DNA from: Treponema vincentii F0403
Lineage (GTDB): Bacteria; Spirochaetota; Spirochaetia; Treponematales; Treponemataceae
Direction: 5' to 3'
Length of the DNA stretch: 64,000 nt
NCBI RefSeq assembly: GCF_000412995.1
Contig: NZ_KE332512.1
Span: 1,442,694 to 1,506,693, forward strand
How positions within the stretch are numbered: the first letter of the stretch is position 1; every line of letters starts with the position of its first letter. The notes beneath the pieces were generated by a model. It made no database searches. It was not told the origin of the DNA and saw only the letters and a program-made list of their open reading frames with translations. Below, piece after piece: positions 27,153 to 36,078 of the stretch. Position numbers and translations under genes: made by a program.

Positions 27153-29375
27153 ATGGATATTTTTAATCGATACGCACCCTTTATACAGGATTATATTTAC
27201 CGCTCCGGCTGGCAAACGCTCCGGGCTGTGCAGAATGCGGCGGGTGATGCCATCTTCAATACAGACAAGAATGTGCTTTTGACGGCATCTACGGCATCCG
27301 GTAAAACCGAAGCGGCGTTCTTTCCTATTTTGAGCCTTTTGTACGAAGAGCCGTCTGCTTCGGTGGGCGTGCTGTACATTGCGCCGCTCAAGGCTCTCAT
27401 CAATGATCAGTTCGGGCGGCTGAATGAGCTCTGCGAAGAAGCGGGTATCGCCGTAACGCGCTGGCATGGGGATGCGCCGCAGAGCCAAAAGCGAAAACTG
27501 CTCCGTAAGCCGTCGGGGATTTTGCAGATTACCCCCGAATCGCTGGAAGCACTGATGATTACTAAGCACAGCGAAATACCGTCGCTTTTCTACGATTTGC
27601 GCTTTATCGTCATAGACGAGATCCATTCGCTGTTGCGGGCAGACCGCGGCGGGCAAACCTTCTGCCTCATCGAACGGCTGTGCCGGACGGCTGGCTGTAA
27701 TCCACGGCGGGTCGGTCTGTCCGCCACGATCGGCAATCCCCAAGAGGCGGGGCTCTTTCTTGCTGCGGGCAGCGGACGGGAGACGGTTATTCCCAAATGC
27801 GACGGCGGCAAAGAGGTGTGGCGGCTTTCTATGGAACATTTTTTCAACACGGAGCCGCAAGCTGACGAGGGTAAGCCTATCACCGTAGAGGCGCTTACCG
27901 TGGAAGCCGCTACGGATACCGCTCCCAAAGCGGCGGATCCGGGCATGGGCTATATCTTTGAACACACGCGCGGCAGAAAATGCCTTGTGTTTACCAATTC
28001 CCGCGAAGAATGCGAGTCCGTTTGCCAACATCTCCGGCAATACTGCGAGGCAAACCGGGAACCCGACCGTTTTTTGATCCATCACGGGAATCTTTCCGCT
28101 TCGTACCGGGAAAGCGCGGAAGAAGAAATGAAGGATGACGACTCGCTCATCAGCGTATGTGCAACTGCGACGTTGGAGCTGGGTATCGATATCGGCAAGC
28201 TGGAACGGGCATTTCAGATTGATGCCCCGTTTACCGTCTCCGGCTTTTTACAGCGCATGGGACGTACCGGTCGGCGTGGTAACCCTTCGGAAATGTGGTT
28301 TGTCATGCGGGAAGACCATCCCGAAGCGCGGGCTCTGCTGCCGGAGATGATCCCGTGGTATCTTATCCAAGGGATTGCGCTCGTCCAGCTGTATATCGAA
28401 GAGCGCTTTGTGGAACCGCCGCGCACGGAAAGGCTGCCGTTTTCCCTGCTCTATCACCAAACGATGAGCACGCTTGCCTCCTGCGGTGAGATGACGCCGG
28501 GTGAGCTTGCCTCCCGCGTGCTGCCGCTTTCCGCCTTCCGCCGCATCAGCCAAGATGACTTCCGTATCTTGCTGAGACACCTTATCGAAATTGATCATAT
28601 CAACCGCACGGAAAACGGCGGGTTGATTGTCGGGCTTGCCGGAGAGCGGATTGTCAACAATTATAAGTTCTACGCGGTGTTCCAAGAAAACATCGAATAC
28701 ACCGTGCGCTCCGGCTCCGAAGAGCTCGGTACGATTGTCAAGCCGCCGCCCGCCGGCGAGAAAATCGCGATTGCAGGCAGGGTGTGGGTGGTGGACGAGG
28801 TTGACCACCAACGCCGCGAGGTATACTGCACCCTCGTTAAAGGGAATATCCCTGCATACTTCGGCGATGTAGCGGGCGACATACACACACGCGTTTTAGA
28901 GCGGATGCACCGTGTCCTTACCGAACAAAAAAGCTACCCGTACCTGATGCGCCATGCCGTGTGCCGCCTGCAAGAAGCGCGGAACACCTTCAGCAAGGCG
29001 GGCATGGACAGCCGTCCGCTCATCCACCTCGGCGGCAATATGTGGGCGCTTTTCCCTCAGCTGGGAACATACTCCTTTATTGCGCTGGAACGCTTCCTCA
29101 AGCTCCGCTGCGGACGGCGGCTGGGACTCAAGGGATTGAGCCCGTCCCGCCCGTATTACCTGCAATTTACCATGCAGGCAAGCGAGCAAGACTTTTACCG
29201 CATTATCACCGAAGAAGCCGCACAAGACTTTGACCCGCTGGAGCTGGTATACGAAAGAGAAGTCCCCGTCTTTGACAAATACGACGAGTACGTACCGGCG
29301 GAGCTGGTGCGTAAAGGATTTGCGTTAGGGGTGCTGGATGTTGTCACTATGAAGCATCGCCTCATGTCCTTTTGA
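27153..29375 (+). CDS. Lhr-like DEAD/DEAH helicase
   Basis: 740 residues. Motif I TASTASGKTEA (near residue 45), motif II VIDEIHSL (near 153), motif III GLSATIGN and motif VI FLQRMGRTGRRGNPSEMWF give a complete superfamily 2 helicase core. The C-terminal part resembles the winged-helix and beta-barrel region of Lhr-like proteins (COG1201), although the protein is shorter than the long Lhr type. It lies 171 bases after Res on the same strand and probably belongs to the defence island, but it could be an independent repair helicase. The last codons and the TGA stop lie inside the end of a palindromic repeat element (see 29370-29754). Confidence 0.83.
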   Translation: MDIFNRYAPFIQDYIYRSGWQTLRAVQNAAGDAIFNTDKNVLLTASTASGKTEAAFFPILSLLYEEPSASVGVLYIAPLKALINDQFGRLNELCEEAGIAVTRWHGDAPQSQKRKLLRKPSGILQITPESLEALMITKHSEIPSLFYDLRFIVIDEIHSLLRADRGGQTFCLIERLCRTAGCNPRRVGLSATIGNPQEAGLFLAAGSGRETVIPKCDGGKEVWRLSMEHFFNTEPQADEGKPITVEALTVEAATDTAPKAADPGMGYIFEHTRGRKCLVFTNSREECESVCQHLRQYCEANREPDRFLIHHGNLSASYRESAEEEMKDDDSLISVCATATLELGIDIGKLERAFQIDAPFTVSGFLQRMGRTGRRGNPSEMWFVMREDHPEARALLPEMIPWYLIQGIALVQLYIEERFVEPPRTERLPFSLLYHQTMSTLASCGEMTPGELASRVLPLSAFRRISQDDFRILLRHLIEIDHINRTENGGLIVGLAGERIVNNYKFYAVFQENIEYTVRSGSEELGTIVKPPPAGEKIAIAGRVWVVDEVDHQRREVYCTLVKGNIPAYFGDVAGDIHTRVLERMHRVLTEQKSYPYLMRHAVCRLQEARNTFSKAGMDSRPLIHLGGNMWALFPQLGTYSFIALERFLKLRCGRRLGLKGLSPSRPYYLQFTMQASEQDFYRIITEEAAQDFDPLELVYEREVPVFDKYDEYVPAELVRKGFALGVLDVVTMKHRLMSF

Positions 29376-29754
29376 AAATATACGGCGCATCTACGCCAAA
29401 AGTGTACATCCTTGTACACTTTTGGCTACGAGTTTCGGCAAAGCCGAAACATCGCTTCTCTGACAGGATGTCAGTGGTTCCAAGCAATATCGAGTTTTTC
29501 GTATGAAAAACTCGAAGCTAAAAAATGTACATGGAGGTATATTTTTTAGCGATGGCATCCATGCCGCTACTGAAAGACCGTCCTCGACGTATCAGTACCG
29601 CCACGGATGCTGCTGGTTCCATGCAGTAACGAGTTTAGACGTAAGGCTAAACTCGCAGGTAAAAATGTACATGGTTGTACATTTTTACCGTGTCTCCGGT
29701 TGGAATTTTGTGGCGCCTTGTATCTGTACTGTCTCTTTCAAAAGGCTTACGGAA
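29370..29754. repeat. Composite palindromic element of hairpin modules
   Basis: The left end (29370 on) matches in reverse the right end of the palindromic elements near 56.3 kb (CTTTTGAAAATATACGG, then GCATCTACG). The right part (29698-29754) matches in reverse the left arm of the copy at 56216-56272 with few mismatches. Between them lie separate hairpins: a 14-base-pair stem at 29395-29426 and three CGAGTTT stems near 29429, 29491 and 29630. Two further hairpins with TGTACAT-like sequence near the loop lie at about 29517-29549 and 29659-29688. There is no ORF or transposase inside. This accounts for most of the gene-free stretch between the helicase and tex. Confidence 0.65.
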
Positions 29755-29792
29755 CAGCCTCACTATTTTGCGGGGGGTATACACCCAACTGT

Positions 29793-29807
29793 CTGATGCG
29801 TTTACCC
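29793..29807. repeat. Solo end of the CTGATGCGTTTACC palindromic element
   Basis: CTGATGCGTTTACCC here is identical to the right end of the element at 52752-52896 (and close to that at 50064-50210). Only the terminus is present, with no second arm. It may be a deletion remnant. It lies about 60 bases upstream of tex. Confidence 0.45.
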
Positions 29808-29864
29808 GAATCTCCTGTTTTCGTCCTCTTTAAAAAAAAGTAAAAATCCGCTATACTCGCGCGC

Positions 29865-32270
29865 ATGGAATTAACGCAAGAGTTTATTGACGGCCTCACG
29901 GTAAACGAGGTCGACATTATGAAGAAGGTTGCGGAAGAACTGAATATCAGGATGCAGCAGGTCTCCGCAGTTATCACATTGGTCAACGAGGGATGTACCA
30001 TTCCCTTTATTTCCCGGTATCGTAAAGAAATGCACGGTTCACTCGACGAGGTGCAGGTTCGGGATTCCGATAAATTGTTTAGATCGTACGTCAATTTGGA
30101 AACACGGCGGCTGGAAATTGTGCGGGGTGTATTTGCGGCGGGGAAACTGACCGAGCTGCTCTACGACAACATTATGAAGGCGTCGACTTTGACGGAACTT
30201 GAAGATATTTGGGCGCCCTTTAAAAAGAAGAAAAAGACCCGCGGTATGCTGGCTGTTGAGCGCGGTTTGCAGGGCTTAGCCGATTTAATGAAGGAATTGG
30301 AAGAAGCGGAACTGGTAAAACGGGCGGAAGCGTTTGTTAAAACCGATTGCGAAGATGAAACGCTGAATGTGCCGACGGTAGAGGATGCGCTTGCGGGAGC
30401 TGCCGATATTATTGCAGAAGAAACAGCACAGGACACCGAAAACCGGAAGGCAGTGCACGACTTCTTTATGGCAACCGGTATGTTTGAGGTAAAAGGCATC
30501 GGAGATGAAGAAGCCCAGAAAACCTCCGTGTATCAGATGTACTGGGATTATTCCGAGGCGCTCAACCAGATTAAGCCGCACCGGGTGCTTGCCATCAACC
30601 GCGGAGAGCGCGAAGGTGTTTTGGAAGTAAAAATCGATGTTGATGTAGACGAAGCGGTTGCACGAGTACAGAGCCGTTCGGTACAGCACAATAAATACCA
30701 CAGCGAAGCGATTGCAGACGGGGTTGTGCGGCTGCTCAGCCCCGCAGTCCTGCGCGAAATCCGCAGCAACTTAGGCGAAGACGCCGACAACCACGGCATT
30801 ACTATTTTTAGCGAAAACTTAAAACACCTCTTGATGACGCAGCCGATTAAGGGCACCCGCGTGCTCGGCGTAGACCCCGGTATCAGAACCGGAACCAAAT
30901 GCGCCGCCCTCGACGAAACCGGCAAGTACCTCGGCTCCTTTGTGATTTACCAGCACAAAGCGGAGGAGGCAAAAGCAGCGCTCCTCAAAGCGGTTAAGGA
31001 CTATAAGGTTCAGCTGATTGCAGTGGGCAACGGAACAGGCTCCCACGAGGTGCAGGAAATCGTTTCCGATATTATTAAAACGCATTGTCCCGACGTACTT
31101 TTCACCGTGGTGGATGAGGACGGAGCCTCCGTGTATTCCGCAGGAGATGTAGCCCGCGAAGAATTCCCCGATTTGGACTTAACCATCCGCGGCGCTATCT
31201 CCATCGGGCGGCGCTTGCAGGATCCCCTTGCGGAGCTGGTCAAAATCGACCCGAAATCTATCGGCGTCGGGCTCTATCAGCATGACTTAAACCAAAAGAA
31301 ACTTTCGGAAGAGCTTGATACGGTTGTCGGTTCGGTTGTAAACAACGTCGGTGTTAATTTGAACACCGCAAGCGCCTCGCTTTTAAAATACGTGTCAGGC
31401 ATTACGAGCGGCTTGGCGAAAAAGATTGTCAGTTACCGCGAACAGACCGGTATCTTTACCGACCGGGAGCAGCTCCACAACGTCAGCGGCTTGGGACCGA
31501 AAACCTTTGAACAGTGCGCAGGCTTTTTGAAAATACCGGAGAGCGCCAATCCGCTGGATAACTCGTGGGTGCACCCCGAAAACTACCCTGCAGCGGAGGT
31601 TATCTATCAGATTGTCCGCAAGAACGAGCCGATAACCAAAGAGGTGCGGATGGAGCTGCAGGAAAAGTACCAGATCGGCGAACAAACGGTCAGCGATATT
31701 ATCGAGGAACTGAAAAAGCCGAACCGCGACCCTCGTGAAGACTGCCCCAAGCCGATTATGCAGCAGGGCGTCCTCTTGTTTGAAGACCTCAAACTCGGCA
31801 TGGCGGTAAAAGGGAAGATTAAGAACGTTGTGGATTTCGGCGCCTTTGTCGACCTCGGTATTAAGGAAACCGCCCTGCTGCACATTTCCGAAATGAGCGA
31901 CAGCTTTGTGTCCGATCCGCTCGAGGCGGTAAAGGTCGGTGATATTGTCGAGTGCCGCATTATTGCGCTTGACGAAGCGCGCCGCCGTATTTCACTCAGC
32001 AGAAAAAGCGAAAGCGGAGTGCAGGGTAAGCTGACCGCAAAGCAAAAAGCGGACGTGAAAAAGATTACTATCAAGACCAAGGACGGAAAAACCGTTGCGG
32101 TTAAGACAAGCGGCGGCAAACCTGCCGTACAGGGTGAAAAGCATTTAAGTTCCCGCGGAGAGCGGCAGCCTGCAGTCCGTTCGGAAAGGCGCGTCGCGGA
32201 ATCTCGACCCCGCAAGGATGATGACGGCACCAAGTATAATCCGTTTGCGGCATTCTTTAATAAGAAGTAA
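29865..32270 (+). CDS. tex: Tex family RNA-binding transcription accessory protein
   Basis: 801 residues with the Tex order of domains: an N-terminal helical region with GCTIPFISRYRKEMHGSLDEVQ, a YqgF/RNase H-like domain (VLGVDPGIRTGTKCA, near residue 340), a helix-hairpin-helix region (TASASLLKYVSGIT to VSGLGPKTFEQCAGFL, about 500-560) and a C-terminal S1 domain (LKLGMAVKGKIKNVVDFGAFVDLGIKETALLHISEM, about 640-705). A basic tail of about 80 residues follows. Tex binds RNA and affects transcription in several bacteria. Its own promoter probably lies just upstream, where TATACT is visible about a dozen bases before the ATG. Confidence 0.95.
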   Translation: MELTQEFIDGLTVNEVDIMKKVAEELNIRMQQVSAVITLVNEGCTIPFISRYRKEMHGSLDEVQVRDSDKLFRSYVNLETRRLEIVRGVFAAGKLTELLYDNIMKASTLTELEDIWAPFKKKKKTRGMLAVERGLQGLADLMKELEEAELVKRAEAFVKTDCEDETLNVPTVEDALAGAADIIAEETAQDTENRKAVHDFFMATGMFEVKGIGDEEAQKTSVYQMYWDYSEALNQIKPHRVLAINRGEREGVLEVKIDVDVDEAVARVQSRSVQHNKYHSEAIADGVVRLLSPAVLREIRSNLGEDADNHGITIFSENLKHLLMTQPIKGTRVLGVDPGIRTGTKCAALDETGKYLGSFVIYQHKAEEAKAALLKAVKDYKVQLIAVGNGTGSHEVQEIVSDIIKTHCPDVLFTVVDEDGASVYSAGDVAREEFPDLDLTIRGAISIGRRLQDPLAELVKIDPKSIGVGLYQHDLNQKKLSEELDTVVGSVVNNVGVNLNTASASLLKYVSGITSGLAKKIVSYREQTGIFTDREQLHNVSGLGPKTFEQCAGFLKIPESANPLDNSWVHPENYPAAEVIYQIVRKNEPITKEVRMELQEKYQIGEQTVSDIIEELKKPNRDPREDCPKPIMQQGVLLFEDLKLGMAVKGKIKNVVDFGAFVDLGIKETALLHISEMSDSFVSDPLEAVKVGDIVECRIIALDEARRRISLSRKSESGVQGKLTAKQKADVKKITIKTKDGKTVAVKTSGGKPAVQGEKHLSSRGERQPAVRSERRVAESRPRKDDDGTKYNPFAAFFNKK

Positions 32271-32279
32271 GACAAAAAA

Positions 32280-32313
32280 AATCCCGATAAAAGGTACCTC
32301 TTTTATCGGGATT
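32280..32313 (-). terminator. Terminator for the lipoprotein gene, possibly bidirectional
   Basis: A perfect 14-base-pair stem (AATCCCGATAAAAG and its complement) has a six-base loop. On the minus strand it is followed by at least seven T, which fits the convergent lipoprotein gene ending at 32373. On the plus strand it lies 10 bases after tex, but the T run there is poor. Confidence 0.85.
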
Positions 32314-32372
32314 GGTTCATTGAATGCTCGTACCCTTTAGGTATCTAATAGGTACGAATGCAATAGATAACC

Positions 32373-32783
32373 TTAATGAGCAGCATCTGCAATTTCTTTT
32401 TCAGTAGGAGTGGTAACTTTCTGCAGTTCTACCTCTGCATTGCTTGGTATACCTGTAATGCCTACTGGCTTTACTGTCATCTTCTCGCCCTTTAATGTAT
32501 ATGGGCTGACGTTGCTTCCGATAGTTATGTTTTTGTTATCGATAGTGTAAGTCCCCAATTTTACAGCAGTTAAGCCTAGCAGTTTTGTTGCCTGGTATGC
32601 ATTACCATCGGAATGGAAGCAAAGGTATGTCTCACCGGGTATAGGAATACTTACTCCTGCGGCAGTTATTTTTTCCATCTTCCACACGGAACCTTTTGCC
32701 GGCTTACTTCCGCATCCCGTTACCATCATCACTGCACCGAACAGTACAACACACAGAGCCAATGCTGAAACAATCTTTTTCAT
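32373..32783 (-). CDS. Small lipoprotein with lipocalin-like/META-like composition
   Basis: 136 residues. The signal peptide ends in lipobox VTGC (Cys24). The mature part begins GSKPAKGSVWKMEKITAAGVSIPIPGETYLCFHSDGN, and the alternating strands (YTIDNKNITIGSN, KMTVKPVGIT) suggest a small beta-barrel. I cannot assign a function. AAGGAGG lies just before the ATG. It is monocistronic, ending at the strong hairpin at 32280-32313. The 288 bases between this gene and gltX contain divergent promoter sequence but nothing I can define. Confidence 0.75.
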   Translation of the reverse strand: MKKIVSALALCVVLFGAVMMVTGCGSKPAKGSVWKMEKITAAGVSIPIPGETYLCFHSDGNAYQATKLLGLTAVKLGTYTIDNKNITIGSNVSPYTLKGEKMTVKPVGITGIPSNAEVELQKVTTPTEKEIADAAH

Positions 32784-33071
32784 TGTCCCCTCCTTAAAAG
32801 TAATATAGTCACCGGAAATTGCATATACTAATACGCTATGCAGCTTTTGCGATAGAGGCTATACAGCTGTAAAATGCAGATACAATTCACGCAGTAACCT
32901 GTCTTCTATGGTATCTCTCCTTCTTCAAAAATCAAGAGCAAAAACATATTTTGTTCCGATTTTGACGGAAAACACGAAAAGCAAGCGAAAAAATTCCCCT
33001 TGCTTAAAAGGATAAAACTTTCTATAATAAAACATTCTTATTTTCTTAAAAAATGGTTAGGAGAAAAAAAT

Positions 33072-34595
33072 ATGGAAACTCGAAGCCGTTATGCCCCGTC
33101 TCCGACAGGATTACAGCACATTGGCGGAGTACGTACTGCGTTATTTAATTATCTTTTTTCCCGCGCAACCGGCGGAAAATTCATCTTACGCATAGAAGAT
33201 ACCGATCAAACCCGCTATGCAGCCGAATACGAAACCAATCTGTACGATACCCTTGACTGGCTTGGAATTGACTGGGATGAAGGCGGCCCCCGCGGAGGCC
33301 CTTATGCACCCTATATTCAATCCCAACGCTCCGAAATATACCGCGAGTATGCTGATAAACTGGTTAAAAGCGGTCATGCGTATTACTGCTTTTGCGACGA
33401 AGAACGGCTTGAACGCATCAGAAAAATCCAAACCATGAATAAAATGCCCCCGGGATATGACCGGCACTGCCGCAATTTAACGCAGGAAGAAATCGATGCG
33501 AATATCGCGGCGGGAAAACCGTACGTTATCCGGCTGAAAGTGCCGCTTGAAGGAACAACGGTATTCCATGATGTTCTCCTCGGTACCATTGAATGGAAAA
33601 ACGAAGACATCAACCCCGACCCTATCTTGCTGAAAAGCGACGGTTTCCCTACCTATCACTTGGCAAATGTTGTCGACGATCATTTAATGAAGATTACGCA
33701 CGTCATGCGCGCCCAAGAATGGGTTCCTTCTACTCCGATGCACGTATTGATGTATCAGGCTTTCGGATGGGAACATCCCGATTTTTGCCATTTGCCGATG
33801 GTTATGGGAAACGACGGACATAAGCTTTCAAAGCGGCACGGCGCTACCAGCTGTAACGAATTCCGGAACAACGGCTATTTAAAAGAAGCAATCATCAATT
33901 ATGTTGCGATGCTCGGCTGTTCGTATGAAGAAGGCCGGGATATGTTCTCTTTGCAAGAACTGGGCGAACGGTTTAAGCCGGAACACATCAACAAAGCTCC
34001 GGCAATTTTCGACTACAAAAAACTGGAATGGTTCAACGGCCAATATATGCGGCTTAAAACCGATGAAGAGCTTTTTGAACTTACATGGCCGTTCATCGCA
34101 AACTCAGGCATGTTCGGCGAACAGGATCCAAAAGCCCGGGAAGCGGCAGGATTGCGCTTTGCCGACCAAACTTTGCTTAAACCTACCGAGGAGCAAAAGT
34201 CAACGCTGATGAAGGTAATGCCGCTCATTAAAGAACGGCTGCACTTTTTGACGGAAGCACCGCAGATGGTGCGTTTCCTTTTTGAAGAACCGGCCGTTCC
34301 GCCCGTAGAGGAAATTATCCCTAAAAAACTGGATGCGGAAAAAACAAAGGCTGTGTTGGAAAAGGCAAAAACCGTGCTGCCTTCGATTGCACACCTTGAC
34401 GAACATGCTGCAAGCGAAGTGTTCCGTGCAGAAGCGGAAGCTATGGGTGTTAAGCTGGGCGACTTTATGATGCCGATGCGTATGGCAATTACCGGCAGCC
34501 GTGTAAGTCCGCCGCTCGTCGGTTCGATCCAGATATTAGGCATTGACCGCTCTATTGCCCGTATCGAAAAAACTTTGAAAGAACGGTTCGCATAA
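33072..34595 (+). CDS. gltX: Glutamyl-tRNA synthetase
   Basis: 507 residues from the ATG at 33072, chosen because AGGAG at 33059-33063 precedes it and METRSRYAPSPTGLQHIGG is the normal N-terminus. A longer in-frame start at 33000 would add an unlikely extension. The class I signature HIGG of PSPTGLQHIGG and the KLSKRHG loop (GHKLSKRHGATS) are present, as is FILRIEDTDQTRY for substrate binding. It charges tRNA-Glu with glutamate. The length is normal for the family. glyS follows 42 bases downstream and may share the transcript. Confidence 0.96.
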   Translation: METRSRYAPSPTGLQHIGGVRTALFNYLFSRATGGKFILRIEDTDQTRYAAEYETNLYDTLDWLGIDWDEGGPRGGPYAPYIQSQRSEIYREYADKLVKSGHAYYCFCDEERLERIRKIQTMNKMPPGYDRHCRNLTQEEIDANIAAGKPYVIRLKVPLEGTTVFHDVLLGTIEWKNEDINPDPILLKSDGFPTYHLANVVDDHLMKITHVMRAQEWVPSTPMHVLMYQAFGWEHPDFCHLPMVMGNDGHKLSKRHGATSCNEFRNNGYLKEAIINYVAMLGCSYEEGRDMFSLQELGERFKPEHINKAPAIFDYKKLEWFNGQYMRLKTDEELFELTWPFIANSGMFGEQDPKAREAAGLRFADQTLLKPTEEQKSTLMKVMPLIKERLHFLTEAPQMVRFLFEEPAVPPVEEIIPKKLDAEKTKAVLEKAKTVLPSIAHLDEHAASEVFRAEAEAMGVKLGDFMMPMRMAITGSRVSPPLVGSIQILGIDRSIARIEKTLKERFA

Positions 34596-34637
34596 TAACC
34601 TACAGCACTTTACATAGCAAAAAGAGGAGCTTACAAA

Positions 34638-35990
34638 ATGGAAGATCACAAAATTTCAATGGAAAAAATTGTCAGTCTGTGTAAAAGGCGCGGCTTTGTA
34701 TTCCAGTCGTCTGAAATTTACGGAGGCCAGAACGGCGCGTGGGATTACGGCCCGCTCGGAATTGAATTAAAAAACAACATCGCCCGCGCATGGTGGAAGG
34801 AAATGACCCAGCTGCACAACTCAATTGTCGGTATCGACGCCGCAATTTTGATGCACCCGCGGGTATGGGAGGCTTCGGGACACGTAGAAAACTTTACCGA
34901 TCCTCTGGTTGACTGCAAAAAGTGTAAAGCCCGTTTCCGCGCCGATCAAATCGACCCGGAAAAATTGGCAAAAAAAGAGTGTCCCGACTGCGGCGGAGAG
35001 CTCACCGATGTACGGAAGTTCAACCTCATGTTCAAAACCCACATCGGGCCGACGGATGATAACAGCAGTCTCATCTACTTACGCCCCGAAACCGCTCAGG
35101 GTATCTATGTGAACTATAAAAACGTTGCGCAGTCCAACCGTATGAAGATTCCCTTCGGCATTGCACAGATCGGAAAGGCATTCCGAAACGAAATCGTAAC
35201 GAAGAATTTTATCTTCCGCACCTGCGAGTTCGAGCAGATGGAAATGCAGTTTTTCGTAAAGCCCGGCACCGATGACGAATGGTTTAACTACTGGCGCGAA
35301 CAGCGGTGGGCATTTTACAAAAAGCACGGTGTGCGGATGGATAAACTCCGCTGGCATCGGCACGGTCCGGATGAACTGGCTCACTATGCAAAAGATGCCT
35401 ACGACATCGAATACGAATTCCCGATGGGCTTTAAAGAGCTTGAAGGGGTGCATAACCGCACGAATTTTGACCTTACCCGTCATACCGAATTCTCCGGTAA
35501 GGATATGCAGTACATCGATCAGGATAACGGCAACGAGCGGTATATTCCGTATATTATCGAAACCTCTGCCGGCCTAACCCGCAACCTCTTGATGTTCCTC
35601 TGCGATGCGTATGAAGAACAAAAGGTCGCCGATAAGGGCAACGACGATGACTGGCGCACCGTACTGCACTTCCATCCGGTTATTGCCCCTATTACCGTAG
35701 CGGTGCTCCCGCTGATGAAAAAAGACGGCCTCGCAGAGCTCGCTCAAGACATCCAAGCGGAATTACGCGAAGACTTCCGTACCGACTACGACCAAGCGGG
35801 AGCAATCGGCAAGCGGTACCGCCGTCAAGATGAGGCGGGAACCCCGTTCTGCATTACTGTCGATTACGACAGCAAAGAGGACGGCACCGTTACCCTACGC
35901 TTCCGCGATTCTATGGAGCAGGTACGCGTTCCCCGTGCAGAACTTGCAAATCGGATTAGAACCGAAATAAAAAATTACACAAGAACATAA
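34638..35990 (+). CDS. glyS: Glycyl-tRNA synthetase, alpha2 dimeric type
   Basis: 450 residues of the single-chain class II enzyme (archaeal/eukaryotic-like type also found in spirochaetes and Gram-positives). VFQSSEIYGGQNGAWDYGPLG, FTDPLVDCKKCKARFRAD with a zinc-like CxxC pair, LRPETAQGIYVNYKN, GKAFRNEI (motif 2) and the anticodon-binding domain HFHPVIAPITVAVLPLMKK are all visible. It attaches glycine to tRNA-Gly. AGAGGAGC lies just upstream of the ATG. The enzyme looks complete. Confidence 0.95.
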   Translation: MEDHKISMEKIVSLCKRRGFVFQSSEIYGGQNGAWDYGPLGIELKNNIARAWWKEMTQLHNSIVGIDAAILMHPRVWEASGHVENFTDPLVDCKKCKARFRADQIDPEKLAKKECPDCGGELTDVRKFNLMFKTHIGPTDDNSSLIYLRPETAQGIYVNYKNVAQSNRMKIPFGIAQIGKAFRNEIVTKNFIFRTCEFEQMEMQFFVKPGTDDEWFNYWREQRWAFYKKHGVRMDKLRWHRHGPDELAHYAKDAYDIEYEFPMGFKELEGVHNRTNFDLTRHTEFSGKDMQYIDQDNGNERYIPYIIETSAGLTRNLLMFLCDAYEEQKVADKGNDDDWRTVLHFHPVIAPITVAVLPLMKKDGLAELAQDIQAELREDFRTDYDQAGAIGKRYRRQDEAGTPFCITVDYDSKEDGTVTLRFRDSMEQVRVPRAELANRIRTEIKNYTRT

Positions 35991-36078
35991 AACGATTTTC
36001 TCCCGTATGTACTGACTTGCTTTATCCTTAAAGCTGTCCGAACAATACGGGAGGAATCCGTGCTGTGCGGAGTTTTTA

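Noticed and set aside
27018-28085. A 355-codon open frame on the minus strand under the Lhr-like helicase
   Set aside because: Its composition is the shadow of the helicase gene (Arg-, Pro- and Phe-rich, no motif, no ribosome binding site), whereas the plus strand has all helicase motifs.
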